Shown here one piece after another: positions 46,756-57,517 of a stretch of 64,000 nt of DNA. Source of the stretch: Parabacteroides goldsteinii (GTDB lineage: Bacteria; Bacteroidota; Bacteroidia; Bacteroidales; Tannerellaceae); assembly GCF_015550595.1 (NCBI RefSeq), contig NZ_JADNBB010000029.1, positions 1 to 64,000 on the forward strand, given 5' to 3'. The notes under the pieces were generated by a model, which was not told where the DNA came from, searched no databases, and saw only the letters and a list, made by a program, of their open reading frames with translations. Both the position numbers and the translations under genes were made by a program. Positions within the stretch are counted from its first letter, which is position 1. Each line of letters opens with the position of its first letter.

Positions 46756-47738
46756 TGCTTCTTCAACTCTGCCTCCACATCTACCTTTTGTTTAAGGATG
46801 AGCTTACGAACAAAGGCATAAATAAAACCATTACCATAACCTCCTAACTGGATAAAACTGGTCACGATAGAAAGCAAGGCAATGGATAAACTCTTATTTA
46901 CCCATAATGATTCCAGGAATAAGGCCAAAATATAGATGCCTAAAGGTAATAATGCCCAGGGACAAATAAACGAAGAAATCAACAGAAACAATACTCCCAG
47001 GACAAATACAGCAGGGAGCAAGTGAACCAACTTCAATGATTCCGGATGCATCAGATATAAATCCACACGGGCCATTCCAAACACATAAACCTGTTTATAA
47101 AAGGATTTCAGGCTCACACGGCGTTTATGATAAACATAGGCATCCGGAAATAACTCCACGGAAAATCCGGCCTTCCGGATACGTGTACTTAAGTCTATAT
47201 CCTCTCCGAACATATCCTTGAATCCGCCGACCTTGAGATAAGCTTCCCGGGAAAATCCCATATTAAATGTTCTCGGTACGAACTTCTCCAACCCTTTTTT
47301 ACTACCACGTATCCCACCGGTAGTAAGGAAAGAGGTCATCGAATAACTGATTGCTTTCTGCATCAAAGAAAAAGAGGAGTGTGCCCTGTCAGGCCCTCCG
47401 AAGCAATCGGCATTTGTTTCTTTCAAATAGTCCGTCACTTTCTGGAAATAATCTTCCGGAATAATACAATCCGAGTCGAAAAAGACCAGATATTTCCCTT
47501 CAGCACGCTCCATCCCGTAATTACGGGTCAGGCTTCTTCCTGAGTTGGGTTTAAAGAAATAACGTACATTTAACCGATCGGCATACTCCTTGACTACTTC
47601 ATCACACCGGATAGCAGAGCCATCTTCTATGATCAAGACTTCAAAATCCTTGAATGTCTGCAACAACAGACTGTCCAACAATTCCCGAACTTCAACGGGA
47701 CGGTTATATACGGGAATTATGATCGAGTAAGTTATCAT
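46737..47738 (-). CDS. Family 2 glycosyltransferase with C-terminal membrane segment
   Basis: A 333-residue GT-A enzyme. SIIIPVYNRPVEVRELLDSLLLQ and YLVFFDSDCIIPEDYF (DxD) mark the sugar-nucleotide site; FSREAYLKVGGFKDMFGEDIDLSTRIRKAG is the acceptor-side ED motif. Hydrophobic stretches at about 245-295 suggest membrane attachment. It is the last gene of the long glycan operon and overlaps the YfhO gene by 4 bases. Donor and acceptor are unknown. Confidence 0.88.
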   Translation of the reverse strand: MITYSIIIPVYNRPVEVRELLDSLLLQTFKDFEVLIIEDGSAIRCDEVVKEYADRLNVRYFFKPNSGRSLTRNYGMERAEGKYLVFFDSDCIIPEDYFQKVTDYLKETNADCFGGPDRAHSSFSLMQKAISYSMTSFLTTGGIRGSKKGLEKFVPRTFNMGFSREAYLKVGGFKDMFGEDIDLSTRIRKAGFSVELFPDAYVYHKRRVSLKSFYKQVYVFGMARVDLYLMHPESLKLVHLLPAVFVLGVLFLLISSFICPWALLPLGIYILALFLESLWVNKSLSIALLSIVTSFIQLGGYGNGFIYAFVRKLILKQKVDVEAELKKHYKKKA

Positions 47739-50275
47739 TTATCTTTTATATCTGTAGTATTACGACTCTGCTGCCAGTACTTCCATCCGGACCAACCAAC
47801 TGCTGCTATTAACAGCAATAAAATTAGGAAAGAACTGTAAGACGATACATAAGCTGCCGTTACATAAGCTTCAGGACGGAATTCGAAAACAATTGTATGT
47901 TCTCCTGACGGCACCAACATTCCGCGTAATATCCAGTCTGCACGGAAATGAGGGGCTTCTTTTCCATCAATCATAGCTTTCCAACCCGGTTGATAGTATA
48001 TCTCTGAAAAAACAGCCAATTGTTCAGAATCAGCCTTAGTTTTATAAGTCAGACGATTAGGACGGTATTTCTCAAGTACGATAGTTGCCGTAGAGTCCCG
48101 ATGGGGAGTAAAACCTTCCAAATCTTTAGCGAAGCGTTTATCTACAACTGCTGTTTCCAACGGATTGATCACATTTAAAGCTTCTATCTCTGCATCTGCA
48201 TTATCTACAATCTCCACCTTATTTACAAACCAAGCATTACCAAAAGCATACGGATTACGGATCGGAGCCTGATCCGGATTATAGATAATATAACGCATGT
48301 TCAGCATATTCAAAGAAGGCGACGCAGCCAGAACCGACATTATATCATCAACAGATTGTGCCTTTTGTAAGGCTCCGATTATATTCCGGTACTCTCCATC
48401 TAACCGATGATCGATCAACTCCTGATATCTGCGCAATTTAACAGCATGATATCCGCCGATAGAATGGTGGAAATAAGAAACATTTGTTTCTTGCCAAGGA
48501 TTATTCAGACCAAATACACGGAATGACTCATCCGTATCTTTAAATATTTCTTTATCGGCAACACTTTCTTTGTATGTTTCCTGTGCAGTTTCTTTCACGT
48601 AATTACTATCATTCAGGTAACGACGATCCACACTCCACAAATCAACCAGGATCAGCACAGCCATACCAGCACTCACAAACATAGAAGTTCTGGTTTTATT
48701 CTTCGACTTCCAGAACCACACAAGCAATCCGGCTCCCAAAAGAATAAAAATCAAAGAACGTAATGCATCAGCAGACGCCAACGAAGCACGATCCATCAAC
48801 AAGGCAGTGTAATACCATTCCGGAACCTGATTCTGGAACTGGGCATCGTATGCCGAATGGAAATTCAATAACAATGACGGCATCAGACACAGTATTAAAC
48901 AAAGGCCACCAGTTATTCCCAGGGACCAAAGAAAACTCTTTTTCAAACGTGCTTCCTCAACCTTTTCCGCAAAGATTTCTTTCAATCCCCAGATTGCGAC
49001 AAGGGGGAACACCAGCCCGGGTATTACCAACGCCATTTCCACTGTGCGGAACTTGTTGTACAATGGCAGATAATGGAACATGATATCATTAAACGCATCG
49101 AAGTTTCTACCCAAAGCCAGGAATGTCAGAAAGACAGAACCTGCCAATAGCCACCACTTCATCGGGTTACGAATCACAAACATTCCCAGCACAAACAAGA
49201 AACAAACCAACGCTCCAAAATAAACCGGACCGGATGTAAATGGCTTATCACCCCAGTAAGTATAAGTCTGTATTTCCTTCCCTACTTGTGCACCGTTCTT
49301 TTTAAGCTCTTTGTACAATTCAGAAGAGCTATCTAAGGTTCCTCCCGATCCACCGCCATATACGTCGGGCACCAAAACTGTAAGCAATTCTTTCCAGCCA
49401 TAACTCCACTGGAAGGCATAATCTTTATCTAGACCGGTAGAAGCCTTCTCTACTTTTCCCGTTTCATCAGCTTTAGAAGTCAATTCAGATGCACCACGAA
49501 TAGAGTGCTGACCTAAATCCCAGTTTGAGTACATATGTTTTGCATTAGGCAACACGGCCAAAACAACACAACCAGCCATAATCAACGAACATTTCAACCA
49601 TTCACCATACACCTTTTGCCTAAACATCTTTATAGCATATCCCAGATAAATGAATAAACAAAGTAGTACTAAATAATAAGTAATCTGAATATGTCCATTA
49701 TATAAAGAAAACGCAACACCAAGAAGGAACAGCACGGCTCCCCATAGCCATTTACGCTTGAATAACAGGAACATTCCAGCTAAAGTAACAGGCATATATC
49801 CAATAACATAGGCTTTTACTATATGTCCCGCTTCAATAATAATAATATTATAAGAAGCAAAGGCAAATGCGACAGCCCCGGCAATTGCCAACCACCAGTT
49901 TACCCCCATGATACACATCAAAAGATAAAAACAAACCAAGCCAACAAAAACCATGGCGGCATCTCCATACCCTACTTTTTTCAACCAACCATCTATAATA
50001 CTATAAGAGGGCAATTCCGGTGCCGGATTACCATATCCAGGGCCATAGGGCATACCCGAAAACATAGCATCCGACCAAACGCTAAATTCTCCGGGCTCGG
50101 CCGTCTTTGCATATTTATCAACCTGGCTTGCCCCCATACCTGTTGCTTTTATATTATCTCCCTGCATGATAACCTTGCCATCAAATACAGCTGGAGAAAA
50201 ATAAACCATTACTAACCCTAAAAATAAGATCAGGGCAGCAACATGCTTACCCACATTTTTTACAACACTATGCAT
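47735..50275 (-). CDS. YfhO family multi-spanning membrane protein
   Basis: An 846-residue protein with a dozen or more membrane helices and an extracytoplasmic C-terminal beta region (LVPSGEHTIVFEFRPEAY) before a final helix. YfhO proteins resemble GT-C glycosyltransferases and in Firmicutes help add sugars to surface polymers. Here it is the only polytopic glycan candidate besides the flippase, so it may transfer a lipid-linked sugar on the outer face of the membrane; this is inference. Neighbours are GT2 enzymes on both sides. Confidence 0.85.
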   Translation of the reverse strand: MHSVVKNVGKHVAALILFLGLVMVYFSPAVFDGKVIMQGDNIKATGMGASQVDKYAKTAEPGEFSVWSDAMFSGMPYGPGYGNPAPELPSYSIIDGWLKKVGYGDAAMVFVGLVCFYLLMCIMGVNWWLAIAGAVAFAFASYNIIIIEAGHIVKAYVIGYMPVTLAGMFLLFKRKWLWGAVLFLLGVAFSLYNGHIQITYYLVLLCLFIYLGYAIKMFRQKVYGEWLKCSLIMAGCVVLAVLPNAKHMYSNWDLGQHSIRGASELTSKADETGKVEKASTGLDKDYAFQWSYGWKELLTVLVPDVYGGGSGGTLDSSSELYKELKKNGAQVGKEIQTYTYWGDKPFTSGPVYFGALVCFLFVLGMFVIRNPMKWWLLAGSVFLTFLALGRNFDAFNDIMFHYLPLYNKFRTVEMALVIPGLVFPLVAIWGLKEIFAEKVEEARLKKSFLWSLGITGGLCLILCLMPSLLLNFHSAYDAQFQNQVPEWYYTALLMDRASLASADALRSLIFILLGAGLLVWFWKSKNKTRTSMFVSAGMAVLILVDLWSVDRRYLNDSNYVKETAQETYKESVADKEIFKDTDESFRVFGLNNPWQETNVSYFHHSIGGYHAVKLRRYQELIDHRLDGEYRNIIGALQKAQSVDDIMSVLAASPSLNMLNMRYIIYNPDQAPIRNPYAFGNAWFVNKVEIVDNADAEIEALNVINPLETAVVDKRFAKDLEGFTPHRDSTATIVLEKYRPNRLTYKTKADSEQLAVFSEIYYQPGWKAMIDGKEAPHFRADWILRGMLVPSGEHTIVFEFRPEAYVTAAYVSSYSSFLILLLLIAAVGWSGWKYWQQSRNTTDIKDK

Positions 50276-50298
50276 ATATGTAATCTATAATATATTAT

Positions 50299-51063
50299 TT
50301 ATACTCTTCCTTTAAACCACTTGGCCGTATAAAAACGTATAGCAAACCAGAGATGGAATAATGACGTTGACACTACTCCGTAATACTGACACATAATATC
50401 ATACCTCTCTTTTAATGAGGCTTTCCGTTGGGTTGTACTAACGCCTCCATCCAGAAAGTTAGCAAGATTCATTCGTGTATTATATATCTTATGTGCACTT
50501 TTCATACATCGGATACACCATTCGAAATCAGCTGAATAACGATATTTCAAATCATATAACGGAGCAATAGTACGTTTTGTTATAAATGACTGGTGACAAA
50601 CCAACATCCCCATCCTGAAACTTTTCCATGTAAGTTTTTTAGGAGCCTTCAATCTTCGCCTTCCCAATGATTTGCCATCTTCATCAACAATAATTGTTTC
50701 ACCATATATTATATCTGGTAAAACTTTCTTCTTTTGGATTAAAGTCACAACACTTTGCACAGTATCAGAAGTATACAAAAAATCTCCGGCATTAATGAAC
50801 CACACATAATCACCTGTAGCCTTTTGGAGCCCTTTGTTCATAGCGTCATATATACCTTTATCCGGTTCACTGACCCAATAAGAGAGCCCAGAAGCATATT
50901 GTTTGATAATCTCTACAGTCCCATCAGTCGACCCTCCATCAATAATAATATATTCAATATTCGGATACGACTGGCTCAACACATTCAAAATGGTCCACTC
51001 CACCCATCGGGAAGCGTTATATGTAATTGTTATGATAGAAAAAACAGGTTGTTGCATATTCAT
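50299..51063 (-). CDS. Family 2 glycosyltransferase
   Basis: A 254-residue GT2 enzyme of the WcaA/WcaE-like group. FSIITITYNASRWVEWTILNVLSQSYPNIEYIIIDGGSTDGTV is split by the family's GGSTDGT motif, YVWFINAGDFLYT replaces the usual DxD with NAGD, and YSADFEWCIRCMKS follows. The same NAGD-type site is common in this subgroup. It lies 23 bases upstream of the YfhO gene. Confidence 0.88.
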   Translation of the reverse strand: MNMQQPVFSIITITYNASRWVEWTILNVLSQSYPNIEYIIIDGGSTDGTVEIIKQYASGLSYWVSEPDKGIYDAMNKGLQKATGDYVWFINAGDFLYTSDTVQSVVTLIQKKKVLPDIIYGETIIVDEDGKSLGRRRLKAPKKLTWKSFRMGMLVCHQSFITKRTIAPLYDLKYRYSADFEWCIRCMKSAHKIYNTRMNLANFLDGGVSTTQRKASLKERYDIMCQYYGVVSTSLFHLWFAIRFYTAKWFKGRV

Positions 51064-51077
51064 TAATGAAAAAGAAA

Positions 51078-52169
51078 CTATAAATTAATCATTGCCAACA
51101 AACGTTCAGCAACTTTCCGGGGTGTGTAATTTTCTAAAACAAACTCCCGACCATTCGCAGCAATCTCCCCTAAAACCGACGATTCATCAAGACTTTTTGC
51201 ATCCTGGCTTAAGAGTTTATCTAATCGATCCACATTTTTAATATCTATACCGATATAATGCTTACCATTCTCCGGCATTACAGGTAATACACATCCGTAT
51301 TTTTCCAAATCCACATGAATTACACAACAAGCAGCAGCCCAAGCCTCCCACAATCGCCAAGAATCCCATTGGCGAACTCGATCCCATTCATAAATATTCA
51401 AGAATCCATTTACTTCACGTGCAATCTTAGCAGTATACTTATTATAGTTGCCTACAGGAATAGCAAAAACCCCTCCGTAACAAGCACAAGCCATACTTGA
51501 TGAAAGTGTCTTGTAATATTCAGGATAGTGTCTCGCTCCAGTCTGCTTCCAATATAAAAGATCATCTCCTTCTAAACCCTCATTAGAGAAAGTATCAGAC
51601 GAGGTGTTCCAAATCATGTACTTTGAAAAAACAGGAGCGACCAAATTCCCAACAAAATCTCTTAATTGATGTTTTGCTCTAAAATTTACCAGAACCTGAG
51701 AAACACGTTCTTTATAAGGTAAAGGAGATACAGCTTTTAATATTCTATTACAAAGACCAAACTGCCAAGGATGAAAATTTCGAGGATATTTGTATAGTTT
51801 ATTATAATGCGATTTCAAAACAATATCACACGAACGACCTCCTTTCCTAAATCCAGGAGTACGTAGACCATCACTGTCATCCAGAAAAACTGTAATATAT
51901 CTTCTCGGTTTCTTATTCAACCGGACTAACGTTTCGTCAGCTTGAGGGTCCCGCTCATATATGGTATAATGAATAATTACAATATCAGCATCAGAGAGGG
52001 AATGCTTGTCATCATATTTTATTAAAAAATCTTTTCCAATACCAGTAAGGCCATTGGAAAAGTCTGAATAGCATACTATTCCCATTTCTGTAAATCCTTC
52101 TGCAAGACAAATACAGGAATGATAAATAATATCTCCCAGATTTTTACCCCAATAAAAATAAACCTCCAT
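51078..52169 (-). CDS. Probable glycosyltransferase of undefined family
   Basis: A 363-residue protein starting [19 protein letters not shown]. The C-terminal third (WRLWEAWAAACCVIHVDLEKYG, ANGREFVLENYTPRKVAERLL) looks like the GT-B C-terminal domain with its glycan-transfer helix, and GREFVLENY-type endings are common in GT4/GT1 enzymes. No clear N-terminal motif is recognised. The ATG at 52169 shares one base with the upstream aminotransferase stop (TGATG), so the TTG at 52172 is not used. Confidence 0.65.
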   Translation of the reverse strand: MEVYFYWGKNLGDIIYHSCICLAEGFTEMGIVCYSDFSNGLTGIGKDFLIKYDDKHSLSDADIVIIHYTIYERDPQADETLVRLNKKPRRYITVFLDDSDGLRTPGFRKGGRSCDIVLKSHYNKLYKYPRNFHPWQFGLCNRILKAVSPLPYKERVSQVLVNFRAKHQLRDFVGNLVAPVFSKYMIWNTSSDTFSNEGLEGDDLLYWKQTGARHYPEYYKTLSSSMACACYGGVFAIPVGNYNKYTAKIAREVNGFLNIYEWDRVRQWDSWRLWEAWAAACCVIHVDLEKYGCVLPVMPENGKHYIGIDIKNVDRLDKLLSQDAKSLDESSVLGEIAANGREFVLENYTPRKVAERLLAMINL

Positions 52170-53248
52170 CAAAATTTATTTATTGTCTCTATCACTTTAT
52201 AAATATCATCTTTTGTATGCCCAAATGAAATAGGAAGGCTCAATGTAGTTCTATGAATTTCTTCCGATATAGGATACTCCTCAACAATAATTCCTTCCAT
52301 TGCTTTCTGCTTATTCGGAGGAATCGGATAATGAATATCTGTTTTAATGTTATTTTTCAGAAGATATTCTTTTAATTCATCTCGCTTTGGATGACGTATA
52401 TTAAAGATATGGTATACATCAAAATAATCAGAAGAAACCGACGGTTTTATAAAATCATCTTTCAATTCTTTCAGATATATTGCAGCCAAATCTCTCTTAT
52501 GCTGATTAATTTTGTCGAGATATTTAAGTTTTATATTCAATAGGCCTGCTTGAATTTCATCCAAACGAGAGTTATATCCGATATAATCATTTTGATATTT
52601 AATTTTAGAACCGTAATTTCTTAATGCCCTAAACAGATCGTTCTTTTCCCCATCATTCGTTGTAATAGCTCCCGCGTCCCCTAAAGCGCCTAAGTTCTTA
52701 GTCGGATAAAAAGAAAAGGCACCAATGCCAAAAGTTCCTACTTTTTGCCCTTTATACATTGCTCCATGTGCTTGTGCACAATCTTCAATAACAGGTAACT
52801 GATATTGACTTGCAATCTGCATAATAGATTCCATATCACATGCCTTCCCATACAAATGAACAACCATAATCGCCTTGGTATTCTTTGTTATCTTTTCCTC
52901 TATTTTAAAAGGATCGATATTGTAAGTGTGAATATCAGGCTCTACCAATACAGGTTTAAGACCACATTGAAGAATAGATAGAATAGTTGCGATATAAGTG
53001 TTTGAAGGGACAAGCACTTCGCTTCCTGCAGGAAAATCATAACAACGTAAGGCCAGCATTAAAGCATCCAATCCAGAGGCAACACCTATACAATGTTTTG
53101 CTCCGCAGTATTGTGCAAATGCTTCTTCAAAGGCTACAACTTGTTTACCAAGAATATACCAACCGCTATTTAGCAACTCTCTAAAACACTGTATATATTC
53201 ATCTTCGAAAGATTTATTCAACCTTCCTAAACTTTCATATTCAATCAT
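52169..53248 (-). CDS. DegT/DnrJ/EryC1 sugar aminotransferase (FdtB-like)
   Basis: A 359-residue PLP-dependent aminotransferase. The catalytic Lys lies in [22 protein letters not shown], the cofactor pocket in [17 protein letters not shown], and [13 protein letters not shown] and [21 protein letters not shown] are family motifs. The gene directly upstream is FdtA-like, so the substrate is probably dTDP-3-keto-6-deoxyhexose, giving dTDP-Fuc3N or the epimer Qui3N. No acetyltransferase or rmlAB lies in the window. The start at 53248 overlaps the upstream stop by eight bases; longer starts overlap more. Confidence 0.9.
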   Translation of the reverse strand: MIEYESLGRLNKSFEDEYIQCFRELLNSGWYILGKQVVAFEEAFAQYCGAKHCIGVASGLDALMLALRCYDFPAGSEVLVPSNTYIATILSILQCGLKPVLVEPDIHTYNIDPFKIEEKITKNTKAIMVVHLYGKACDMESIMQIASQYQLPVIEDCAQAHGAMYKGQKVGTFGIGAFSFYPTKNLGALGDAGAITTNDGEKNDLFRALRNYGSKIKYQNDYIGYNSRLDEIQAGLLNIKLKYLDKINQHKRDLAAIYLKELKDDFIKPSVSSDYFDVYHIFNIRHPKRDELKEYLLKNNIKTDIHYPIPPNKQKAMEGIIVEEYPISEEIHRTTLSLPISFGHTKDDIYKVIETINKF

Positions 53249-53606
53249 AAGGTTCGTAGATATAATCATTCGAATCAAAAAATTCAGATGCTATAACCAT
53301 AAGGATAGCATCTTTACTAAAATGATGCATAATATGCCAGTCTGCAGGCTCCAATATCAAGCATTTATGAGGAGAATCCAAAACAAATTTTTGTTTCTCC
53401 CTTCCTGTATTATTAGATATTGTACAATGACCTTGCAAACAAATTGCTGCTTGTACTGTTTTATGATGGCGATGACCTCCTCTTTCTGAGTCATCAACAC
53501 CATATATATAAAATATTCGTTTCATATCGAACGGTAATACTTTTTCTATTACTGTCAGATTTCCACGATCATCTGTAAACGTCTTCAAATCTATGATATA
53601 AGCCAT
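53241..53606 (-). CDS. FdtA/WxcM-like sugar 3,4-ketoisomerase (cupin)
   Basis: A 121-residue single-cupin isomerase. [48 protein letters not shown] and [12 protein letters not shown] are the family's segments, with the active-site His pair in GHRHHK. It converts a 4-keto-6-deoxy sugar nucleotide to the 3-keto form that the adjacent aminotransferase uses. The pairing of isomerase with DegT is diagnostic of 3-amino-3,6-dideoxyhexose synthesis. Confidence 0.9.
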   Translation of the reverse strand: MAYIIDLKTFTDDRGNLTVIEKVLPFDMKRIFYIYGVDDSERGGHRHHKTVQAAICLQGHCTISNNTGREKQKFVLDSPHKCLILEPADWHIMHHFSKDAILMVIASEFFDSNDYIYEPYD

Positions 53607-53609
53607 ATT

Positions 53610-54584
53610 TTAGTTCTCATGTAATAATTTAATATATTTTTTTTCTTTCAGTCCGCGACGAACTAAAAGTTCAAGTAAATATTTGTAATATTTGAATCCG
53701 TGCAAATATAACTCAGAAGTTTGTATTGTAGGGAAATTACTTCTTATTTGTTTGATTTCTTTCACATATGGTTTGAAAAGTAATTTGATTGAAGTTTCAT
53801 TTCTTTCATAATAAGGCCGGGGAGAAAAATAATTGGGACTAACGAAGACAAAAGAATGAAAATGAAAAAAAATCACATTAAATCTTTTATTTGTTTTCAG
53901 TTCGAGCCCCATTATGGAATCACCCTGCTGCTCAAACTCATACTGTTGCATATTCCAAGGAGCTACTCCTCCTCCCAAATTCTGGGAAACGTAGATACCT
54001 TCAAAACGCTCAGGCCAATCATCTAGATATTTCTGATCTCCGAAACGACCATCTTCAAACCGATTATAGCACCAATCCAAACAAGCATTTCGCCACCACT
54101 CAAGTACGATTCGTCCTTGCTGATTATTTTTAAAGGAGACAAATTGCACACAATAGATTCCAGTTTTCTCACTCTGATCATATTCTAGAGTATAGCGATG
54201 AGGTGTTATCAATACGGAATTCTCTCCCATCTCATCTATTAAAACCTGGGGAGAAGAATAGAAATACAAATCTGAATCCAGATAAGTACAATGATCCACT
54301 TTATAATTATTAAGTACATACAGAATCGTTGAAGAGGAGCATGTCCAGCAATATTCTGCCTGTGTACGAGTAGGTTTTACCTTCAGTAACTCTTCATCTT
54401 CAAACTCAGATAAAGAAATCACCGTCGCATTCACTAATCGCAATGATTTCAGAATCGAATAACACTTATCATTAAAAGCAAATATATATAAATGGAAATC
54501 CTTACAATGTTGGTTCAGCGAATTATACATTGCCAGCCCCCTTGAAAGATAAACAGAATCAAATAAAGTACAAAAATTAAGCAT
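53610..54584 (-). CDS. Family 8-like glycosyltransferase
   Basis: A 324-residue protein with the GT8-type start FCTLFDSVYLSRGLAMYNSLNQH and metal-binding DxD in CTYLDSDLYFYSSPQVLIDEM. GDQKYLDDWPERFEGIYV and LGGGVAPWNM resemble substrate loops of galactosyl- and related transferases. It lies 3 bases from the FdtA-like gene. The sugar added is unknown. Confidence 0.8.
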   Translation of the reverse strand: MLNFCTLFDSVYLSRGLAMYNSLNQHCKDFHLYIFAFNDKCYSILKSLRLVNATVISLSEFEDEELLKVKPTRTQAEYCWTCSSSTILYVLNNYKVDHCTYLDSDLYFYSSPQVLIDEMGENSVLITPHRYTLEYDQSEKTGIYCVQFVSFKNNQQGRIVLEWWRNACLDWCYNRFEDGRFGDQKYLDDWPERFEGIYVSQNLGGGVAPWNMQQYEFEQQGDSIMGLELKTNKRFNVIFFHFHSFVFVSPNYFSPRPYYERNETSIKLLFKPYVKEIKQIRSNFPTIQTSELYLHGFKYYKYLLELLVRRGLKEKKYIKLLHEN

Positions 54585-54585
54585 A

Positions 54586-55482
54586 TCAACTAATTTTTAA
54601 AAGATGTTTCAGCCTGGCTTTGACTTTATAATAAAACATCACATATCTAAAATAATAAATAAAAGCCTTTCTTCCTTGCTCCGATTCTTGAATCTCTGTT
54701 TCAAGAAGTTCAATAGGAGATTCTGCCAGCGATACATTAAACATTTCATTAACTCCGCAATGCGTACCACTCCCATCCACTCCTATCTGATTCACCAAAG
54801 ACTGTCCAGGATATAATGTAAATTTATTTTGTAAAAATGCAGATGCATACCAACGGATCGCCCAAGAGTTATTCTTTCCTTCAATTTGTTGTTTTAACAT
54901 CCTAAAGTAAGGATAAGAATTATCAAAATCAAATTCTTTTTTCAGATTTCGTTTCTCTATTTCATTTAATAATTTCTTTCCATCTGAACAAAACAGATCC
55001 CATCCACGCTTCCAAGTAGCCCATCCCCAACAATCAGCACCTTTTATAAAAAAAGTTTCAGGCAGTTTTCGTTTTACTGGATACACATATCCATGAATAC
55101 AAATAACCTGCTCTTCTTTTTCATAAAAATCGAGCGCTTCATTCATATACTTTAAAAAATAAGGCGAAACGACGAGATCATCTTCTAGAACGATTACCTT
55201 TCCATATTGGTGAACTATTGAGGTCACACCATCAATAATATTTTTTGCTAATCCCCAATTTTCTTTACGTTCTATTATATTTATAGACTTAAAACCGGTA
55301 ACTGTTCTCAAATACTCTCGCACAGATAAAACTTCATAAGTAACATTACTGTTTTTGATTCCATCTGAATAAATAAATAAATCACTTTCCTTAGCACACT
55401 TATTCTTCAATAATGAATTAATGAGCTGCTGAGTATGATTAGAACGATTATATGTAAATAAAACAATAGGTGCTAATATCAT
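54586..55482 (-). CDS. GT-A glycosyltransferase, GNT-I-like
   Basis: A 298-residue enzyme with PIVLFTYNRSNHTQQLINSLL at the N-terminus, GKVIVLEDDLVVSPYFLKYMN (an EDD in place of DxD) and GADCWGWATWKRGWDLF, motifs shared with eukaryotic GNT-I/GT13-like transferases and bacterial sugar transferases of that class. It overlaps the next upstream gene by 4 bases. Confidence 0.8.
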   Translation of the reverse strand: MILAPIVLFTYNRSNHTQQLINSLLKNKCAKESDLFIYSDGIKNSNVTYEVLSVREYLRTVTGFKSINIIERKENWGLAKNIIDGVTSIVHQYGKVIVLEDDLVVSPYFLKYMNEALDFYEKEEQVICIHGYVYPVKRKLPETFFIKGADCWGWATWKRGWDLFCSDGKKLLNEIEKRNLKKEFDFDNSYPYFRMLKQQIEGKNNSWAIRWYASAFLQNKFTLYPGQSLVNQIGVDGSGTHCGVNEMFNVSLAESPIELLETEIQESEQGRKAFIYYFRYVMFYYKVKARLKHLLKIS

Positions 55483-56357
55483 TTCTTTTTATAAAAATTC
55501 CCACATAAAAAATCAATTACTCCTTGACATATAGCCTTAAACAAATCTATCTCACCTTTCAAAATCAACTTTAAGGAAGTACATAAATTAATAACTAGCA
55601 ACTGATACAAAATAGATATAAATCGTGTTAATCCATGTAAATTTCTTTTATACAGCAAAAGTCTGTTTCTTGTGTTATAATAACAAACTAAAGAAGAATC
55701 TTTACCTGTGCTTTGGCTACCTACATGATAGACTATTGACTTCGGCTCATACCAAATAGAAAAACCCAGATTTCTAATATGAATAGACAAATCAACTTCT
55801 TCAGAATACAAAAAATATATTTCGGGCCATCCACCTATTTTATTCAAAACATCTTTTTTAATAATAACTGCAGCTCCATGCATTAACGGAACTTCTTGCG
55901 ATACAGAAAGTCCTTTTTCTAAACTTCCATTCAAATAATGTATCCGCAGTAAATACTTGTCAATAGGCTCACATCCCCCATAACATAATGTATTATCCAT
56001 ATATCTTATTTGTGGCGATATAGCTGCTATATTTGTATCTTGACAAATTTTATCTAATAAAGGTTGTATAAAATTTGACTTAATAATGATATCATTATTT
56101 ATAAATAATAATAATCCACCCGTAGAATATTTAACTCCTAAATTATTTCCTCCTGAAAAGCCTAAATTTACATCACTCCGAACACAAATTACTCCATTAA
56201 ACTCATCTTCAAGCATTTTAGCCTCATTATTCATCGAAGCATTATCTACAACAATAATTTCATACTCGACTCCCTGAATCTCTTTTCTAAATGACTCCAA
56301 AAAAGCTCTAGTATCTGAAAGTCCATTATAATTAATAGTTATTACAGATATTTTCAT
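55479..56357 (-). CDS. Family 2 glycosyltransferase, rhamnosyltransferase-like
   Basis: A 292-residue GT2 enzyme. ISVITINYNGLSDTRAFLESF, VDNASMNNEAKML, LGFSGGNNLGVKYSTGGLLLFINNDIII and FFLYSEEVDLSIHIRNLG-like motifs (seen as FLYSEEVDLSIHIRNLG) match the WbbL/rhamnosyltransferase group. Hydrophobic residues near the C-terminus may aid membrane contact. The 4-base overlaps on both sides show translational coupling. Confidence 0.87.
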   Translation of the reverse strand: MKISVITINYNGLSDTRAFLESFRKEIQGVEYEIIVVDNASMNNEAKMLEDEFNGVICVRSDVNLGFSGGNNLGVKYSTGGLLLFINNDIIIKSNFIQPLLDKICQDTNIAAISPQIRYMDNTLCYGGCEPIDKYLLRIHYLNGSLEKGLSVSQEVPLMHGAAVIIKKDVLNKIGGWPEIYFLYSEEVDLSIHIRNLGFSIWYEPKSIVYHVGSQSTGKDSSLVCYYNTRNRLLLYKRNLHGLTRFISILYQLLVINLCTSLKLILKGEIDLFKAICQGVIDFLCGNFYKKK

Positions 56358-57517
56358 TTGAATCTTCCCAACTTTTTTACTTCATTCTCCCATGAAATAA
56401 TCTTATTATCTATCGGTTTACTCTCATAGATAGATTGAATATCTATTTCTCCATCTATTATTTGTTGTAAACGGAAAGCTAACATGTTTGCATCATTCAT
56501 AGGATATAATTCACCCATACCCATCGAAATTAATTCTTTAGCACATCCAACATCTGTTGAAAGTATATAATTGTTAAAACGAAAAGCTTCTCCAATTACT
56601 ATACCATAAGATTCATAAATAGCTGTATGAACAAAAATTTTGGATCTATTAAACCAAGAGTACAATTCCTTTTTATCATAAACAGCTCCTATAAAATGGA
56701 CTTTTTCTTTCAATTCTTTATTTTCTACAAAATAAGTATCAATATATGATTGAAAATCACATTCTTCTTTTTCAACTGGCCCTATAAATACAACAGAATA
56801 ATCTTTCAAGTCAATATTCTTTAAAGCATCAAGAAACAGTTCTGTATTTTTCTGTTTAGAACCATGGCGACCAACAGAGATAATAAGCTTTTCTTTTTGA
56901 TTTATTGGATATTCTTTTATATCATATGTATTCAAAATTTCTTCATCAATTCCCAACCGCATATGAATCAATTTATTTCGATTTGCACTTAAAGGTTCTT
57001 GAATCTTGTAAAAATTATAAATATCAACTAATTCTACAGAGATTTTATCTGCAATATTACATGCTTTATACAAGATCTTTTTAATAAAGAAATTTTTAAT
57101 ATTTACCAGTAATGTTTTCTTTCTAAATAAAGCTGCCCAAAGTCCATATCCATCACTAAAAATATAAAATATACCTTTGGGATTTCTCAATTTATAAATC
57201 CAACCTATAATTATAGTCAAATAAGAAAAATGTGGCCTAATTAATACATCTATTTCATGCGCATGCATATAAAAAAAACAAAGAAAATACCATTCACCAA
57301 TTAATGAACCGGTTTTTCTACCCCCCCAAAATTTCAACGGACAAAAATGTACACCTCTATAATATTCAGCAAGATCCTTACTTTTCTCATCTGCACGATA
57401 AACTATTGTAACAGACATATTATTCTGTTTACCAATATAATAAGGAAGAGGAAATGTTTTTAACAATTCAACCTTATCATAATGAGAAAAGTTATATACA
57501 ATGCTTTTTTTACTCAT
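56354..57517 (-). CDS. Family 4 glycosyltransferase
   Basis: A 387-residue GT-B enzyme. The C-terminal donor domain includes KLIISVGRHGSKQKNTELFLDAL, VHFIGAVYDKKELYSWF, and FVHTAIYESYGIVIGEAFRFN with the EX7E-type site. The N-terminal half is hydrophobic in places (FYMHAHEIDVLIRPHFSYLTIIIGW). It overlaps the NodZ-like gene by eight bases. Donor unknown. Confidence 0.85.
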   Translation of the reverse strand: MSKKSIVYNFSHYDKVELLKTFPLPYYIGKQNNMSVTIVYRADEKSKDLAEYYRGVHFCPLKFWGGRKTGSLIGEWYFLCFFYMHAHEIDVLIRPHFSYLTIIIGWIYKLRNPKGIFYIFSDGYGLWAALFRKKTLLVNIKNFFIKKILYKACNIADKISVELVDIYNFYKIQEPLSANRNKLIHMRLGIDEEILNTYDIKEYPINQKEKLIISVGRHGSKQKNTELFLDALKNIDLKDYSVVFIGPVEKEECDFQSYIDTYFVENKELKEKVHFIGAVYDKKELYSWFNRSKIFVHTAIYESYGIVIGEAFRFNNYILSTDVGCAKELISMGMGELYPMNDANMLAFRLQQIIDGEIDIQSIYESKPIDNKIISWENEVKKLGRFK